NCBI GenBank assembly: GCA_021829055.1
Contig: JAJZCS010000080.1
Coordinates: 1 to 8,226, forward strand
Source: Pseudomonadota bacterium
GTDB taxonomy: Bacteria > Pseudomonadota > Alphaproteobacteria > Acetobacterales > Acetobacteraceae
DNA length: 8,226 nucleotides
Reading direction: 5' to 3'
Each line of letters starts with the position of its first letter. The stretch's first letter is position 1. This document shows positions 6,053-8,226 of this stretch, piece after piece. The notes under the pieces are model-generated. The model had not been told where the DNA came from, did no database searches, and saw nothing but the letters and a program-made list of their open reading frames with translations. Position numbers and translations under genes: made by a program.

Positions 6053-7813
6053 ATGGCCGATTATTTCTTTTTCCGATCTTGGCCGCTACGAGTGATTCGC
6101 GGCCTTTGGTTGACGCTGCGTACGATTGTCCTGGTTACGGGCACGGTGACTCTTCTGCTTGTCATTATTGCAGTGAGCGCAATCCGGCACATTGCCGAAA
6201 CATCAGTCAAGCCTCTACCACCTCATTTTGCCCTTAGCATTAATCTCCTGCATGCCCCCAAGGATGCCGAACCTGTCGCTTCCTGGATCCAATTCGGTAC
6301 GGAAGAGCGACCAACTTTATTTCAGACGATACGGGCCATTGATCGTGCGGCGCGTGACGACCGGGTCACAGGCATTGACGTGGAGCTGGGGGGGACGTGT
6401 TGCTCGCTAACGACAGCCGAGGAGATCCACAACGCGCTCGCCCGGTTTCATGCTGCGACGGGCAAGCCCATCACGGCACGGGCGATGTCATTTGATGGTG
6501 TAGGCGGCCTCGGAGCATACGACATTGCGACCGCCGCAACGCGGATCGAGGTCTCTGCTGCTGGCGATTTTGGAGTTACCGGCCTCACGCTTCAATCGCC
6601 CTTCGCAGCCACTTTATTGCAGAAGCTGGGTGTAACCGCGCAGTTTGAGCATATCGGGGCCTACAAGACATATCCACAGCTGTTTACGCGCTCGGAACCA
6701 TCGCAGGCCAACCGCAAAATGCTGGATAGCCTGGCCGGATCACTCTATGCGTCAGCAATTGCTCCAATCGCCACACGCCTGCACGAGTCACCTAAAACTA
6801 TCGAGGCGCTGATTGACCAGGCACCATTCGGCGCGGAGCACGCGAAGCGAGATCATCTTGTTGATTCCGTGCTGCCGCTTGCTAAGCAGATAGGCGACTT
6901 TGGAGCCGATACTGTAAAATTCAGGAACTATATTGACACCGCGCCAGTACCACCCAAGGACGCGGCGCACATAGCGCTTATTATTGCGCGCGGGACGATT
7001 GAAGAGCCTTCCGCCGCGGAGCGGCCAGGATCAATAGCTCCGCAGCACTTAGTTCGGCAGCTTGCGGATGCAATCAAAAATCCGTCAATCAAGGCGATCT
7101 TGCTACGCCTTGACACCCCAGGGGGCACAGTGACCGGTTCAGCAATGGTTGGCGCCGAGGTTGCTGCCGCAGCGGCAGCGCACAAGCCGCTCATTGTGTC
7201 AATGGGCGAGCTCGATGCGTCCGGCGGTTATTGGATATCCAGTCATGGTGCGATGTTGGTTGCCAATCCTGCGACACTGACTGGCTCAATCGGGGTACTA
7301 AGTGGCAAATTGAGCTTTGCACCGCTGTTGCGTCATGTGGGAGTGACGATCACGGGGTCTTCGCGTGGTGACAACGCGAACTTCGATAGTGCTGTCAAGG
7401 CGTGGACACCGACTCAGCTAGCATCGGTCAAAGTCATGCTGAACCACGACTATCGGCGTTTCGTTGCTTGGGTAGCATCTGGACGCCACATGACGCCGGC
7501 GGCCGTTGAAGCTGTTGCTCAGGGGCGTGTCTGGACAGGTGTTCAGGCGAAGCGGCGGGGGCTGGTTGATGAAAATGGCGGGTACCACACGGCCTTACTG
7601 GCTATACGCGCGGCGCTTCATCTTAAACCTGATGCCCCGCTGGCAATCAATGTTGCGCGTCTTAGCCTTAAGGATTTGCTGCAAGACGAACTTCTGCGAA
7701 AGTTCGCCGGTAACAATCCGCTTGGCTTGGCCGATTTGCCGCCTGAGTTGCGCGTTGCTGCGCGGGCCGCACAATTGCATCGGCTGGAGATGTTCCCGCT
7801 CGTGTTGCGATGA
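6053..7813 (+). CDS. sppA: Signal peptide peptidase SppA, tandem-domain (67K) type
   Basis: Inner-membrane serine protease that degrades signal peptides left after secretion. At 586 residues it matches the long tandem-domain form, as in E. coli, not the short single-domain form. A cytoplasmic N-terminus and one membrane helix at about 22-43 precede two ClpP-like domains. The catalytic lysine is K205 in IGAYKTYPQLF of the N-terminal domain, and the nucleophile is S390 in LDASGGYWIS of the C-terminal domain, the same cross-domain Ser/Lys dyad as E. coli S409/K209. LRLDTPGGTVTGS (about 351-363) and TGSIGVLSGK are further S49-family blocks. I prefer the ATG at 6053, with GGGG at 6044-6047 five bases upstream; a GTG at 6047 would add two residues. 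An insertion sequence begins seven bases after the stop, so any downstream partner gene has been separated from it. Confidence 0.94.
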   Translation: MADYFFFRSWPLRVIRGLWLTLRTIVLVTGTVTLLLVIIAVSAIRHIAETSVKPLPPHFALSINLLHAPKDAEPVASWIQFGTEERPTLFQTIRAIDRAARDDRVTGIDVELGGTCCSLTTAEEIHNALARFHAATGKPITARAMSFDGVGGLGAYDIATAATRIEVSAAGDFGVTGLTLQSPFAATLLQKLGVTAQFEHIGAYKTYPQLFTRSEPSQANRKMLDSLAGSLYASAIAPIATRLHESPKTIEALIDQAPFGAEHAKRDHLVDSVLPLAKQIGDFGADTVKFRNYIDTAPVPPKDAAHIALIIARGTIEEPSAAERPGSIAPQHLVRQLADAIKNPSIKAILLRLDTPGGTVTGSAMVGAEVAAAAAAHKPLIVSMGELDASGGYWISSHGAMLVANPATLTGSIGVLSGKLSFAPLLRHVGVTITGSSRGDNANFDSAVKAWTPTQLASVKVMLNHDYRRFVAWVASGRHMTPAAVEAVAQGRVWTGVQAKRRGLVDENGGYHTALLAIRAALHLKPDAPLAINVARLSLKDLLQDELLRKFAGNNPLGLADLPPELRVAARAAQLHRLEMFPLVLR

Positions 7814-7847
7814 TCTAGCTGTTTGTTTCCGGACTTTGATGGTGCGA

Positions 7848-7866
7848 TCCATGTCTTATGCATGGA
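7848..7866 (+). promoter_or_regulatory. Hairpin overlapping the transposase ribosome binding site
   Basis: TCCATG (7848-7853) and CATGGA (7861-7866) form a perfect six-base-pair stem with a seven-base loop. The 3' arm contains GGA of the transposase ribosome binding site GGAGG (7864-7868), eight bases before the ATG. In several insertion sequences such hairpins hide the ribosome binding site when transcription reads in from outside, here possibly from sppA. The stem is visible; the role is inference. Confidence 0.3.
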
Positions 7867-7876
7867 GGGAAGCACG

Positions 7877-8226
7877 ATGGGCCAGATTCTTCATGGCAGT
7901 GCCACGCCGACAGCGGCGGTCCGTCGAGCGATACAGGCTAGTCAGGAGAGCCTGAGGGTTTTGGCGAAGCGCTACGGGATCAACCGGAAAGCCGTGGCCC
8001 AAGGGAAGCATCGTACGGCGTGCCGACTGGCCCGGAAGATCCCAAATCAACGGTGCTCTCCATTGCGGATGAAGCGATCGTCGTCGCTTTCCGTCGGCAT
8101 CTGCTGTTGCCGCGGGATGATTGCCTTTACGCCTTGCAAGCATCTCAGCCGTTCCGCAGTGCCTCGGTGTCTGCAACGCCACCGCATTTCCCGGTTGCCC
8201 GATGTTCAGGGCGACAGGCCCGACAA
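7877..8226 (+). pseudogene. IS481-family transposase, N-terminal part, with a frame-shifted middle; 3' end outside window
   Basis: An ATG with GGAGG eight bases upstream opens a frame that stays open to the window end. Residues 1-47 (MGQILHGSAT..., ESLRVLAKRYGIN) give the helix-turn-helix DNA-binding region typical of this transposase group. From 8018 the same frame turns into atypical sequence rich in R, S and C, while the next frame, 8023-8142, gives the expected continuation (PTGPEDPKSTVLSIADEA, AFRRHLLLPRDDCLYALQ). From 8141 the original frame again matches (HLSRSA, RCLQRHRISRLPDVQGDRPD). Small indels near 8018-8022 and 8140 thus cancel each other but garble about 40 residues; comparison with the family as I recall it suggests small deletions at both points. 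The usual Trp in VAKWKKRT is also Gly. The catalytic DDE domain lies outside the window. Probably inactive; sequencing error is the alternative. Confidence 0.8.

Larger units (their letters stand above)
7820..8226 (+). mobile_element. IS481-family insertion sequence, left part, right end outside window
   Basis: The transposase reading frame and its leader begin directly after sppA. I place the left end at TGTTTGTTTCC (7820 onwards) because IS481-type elements commonly begin with TGT and because the six bases just before, TCTAGC at 7814-7819, fit the NCTAGN target described for Bordetella IS481. That would be the left copy of a target duplication. The right inverted repeat and second duplication copy lie beyond the window, so the exact end is inferred. 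The element sits seven bases after the sppA stop and damages no gene seen here. Confidence 0.7.

Noticed and set aside
7506..7955. A 149-codon plus-strand open frame
   Set aside because: It overlaps the 3' end of sppA in another frame and runs into the insertion sequence. Its Arg/Trp-rich translation is typical of an out-of-frame shadow.
7856..8182. A 108-codon minus-strand open frame
   Set aside because: It is antisense to the transposase, whose fragments match its family in the plus direction.

Overview
The window looks like a chromosomal segment of an alphaproteobacterium. The evidence is the gene order mrcA-prfB, the short-form psd followed by pssA, and an RF2 N-terminus (LLRRHL-DWD across a frameshift) that resembles alphaproteobacterial RF2. 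Acetobacteraceae or a relative is my best guess, but it rests on recall of gene order and of the insertion-sequence type, not on a search.

Layout. On the minus strand, reading from about 5.2 kb down to position 1, four genes lie in one direction: mrcA (penicillin-binding protein 1A), prfB (release factor 2, with the programmed +1 frameshift at an internal UGA), psd (phosphatidylserine decarboxylase) and pssA (phosphatidylserine synthase, cut off by the window edge). Gaps are 32 bases (mrcA-prfB) and 44 bases (prfB-psd), and psd and pssA overlap by 4 bases at GTGA, so a single operon is plausible. Together they make peptidoglycan, terminate translation at UGA/UAA, and convert CDP-diacylglycerol plus serine to phosphatidylserine and then phosphatidylethanolamine. 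The mrcA leader holds a 15-codon open frame with a very strong ribosome binding site.

On the plus strand there is a tRNA-Pro(CGG) gene with encoded CCA, a roughly 610-base stretch without a convincing gene (it contains an unexplained 84-codon minus-strand open frame lacking an ATG), then sppA, a long tandem-domain signal peptide peptidase with both catalytic residues. Seven bases after the sppA stop begins the left end of an IS481-type insertion sequence. Its transposase runs off the window and has a central stretch shifted out of frame by two compensating indels.

No wholly new multi-gene system is visible. The most interesting items are the RF2 frameshift placed upstream of the phospholipid genes, the mrcA leader, and the damaged IS481 copy at a CTAG-containing site.
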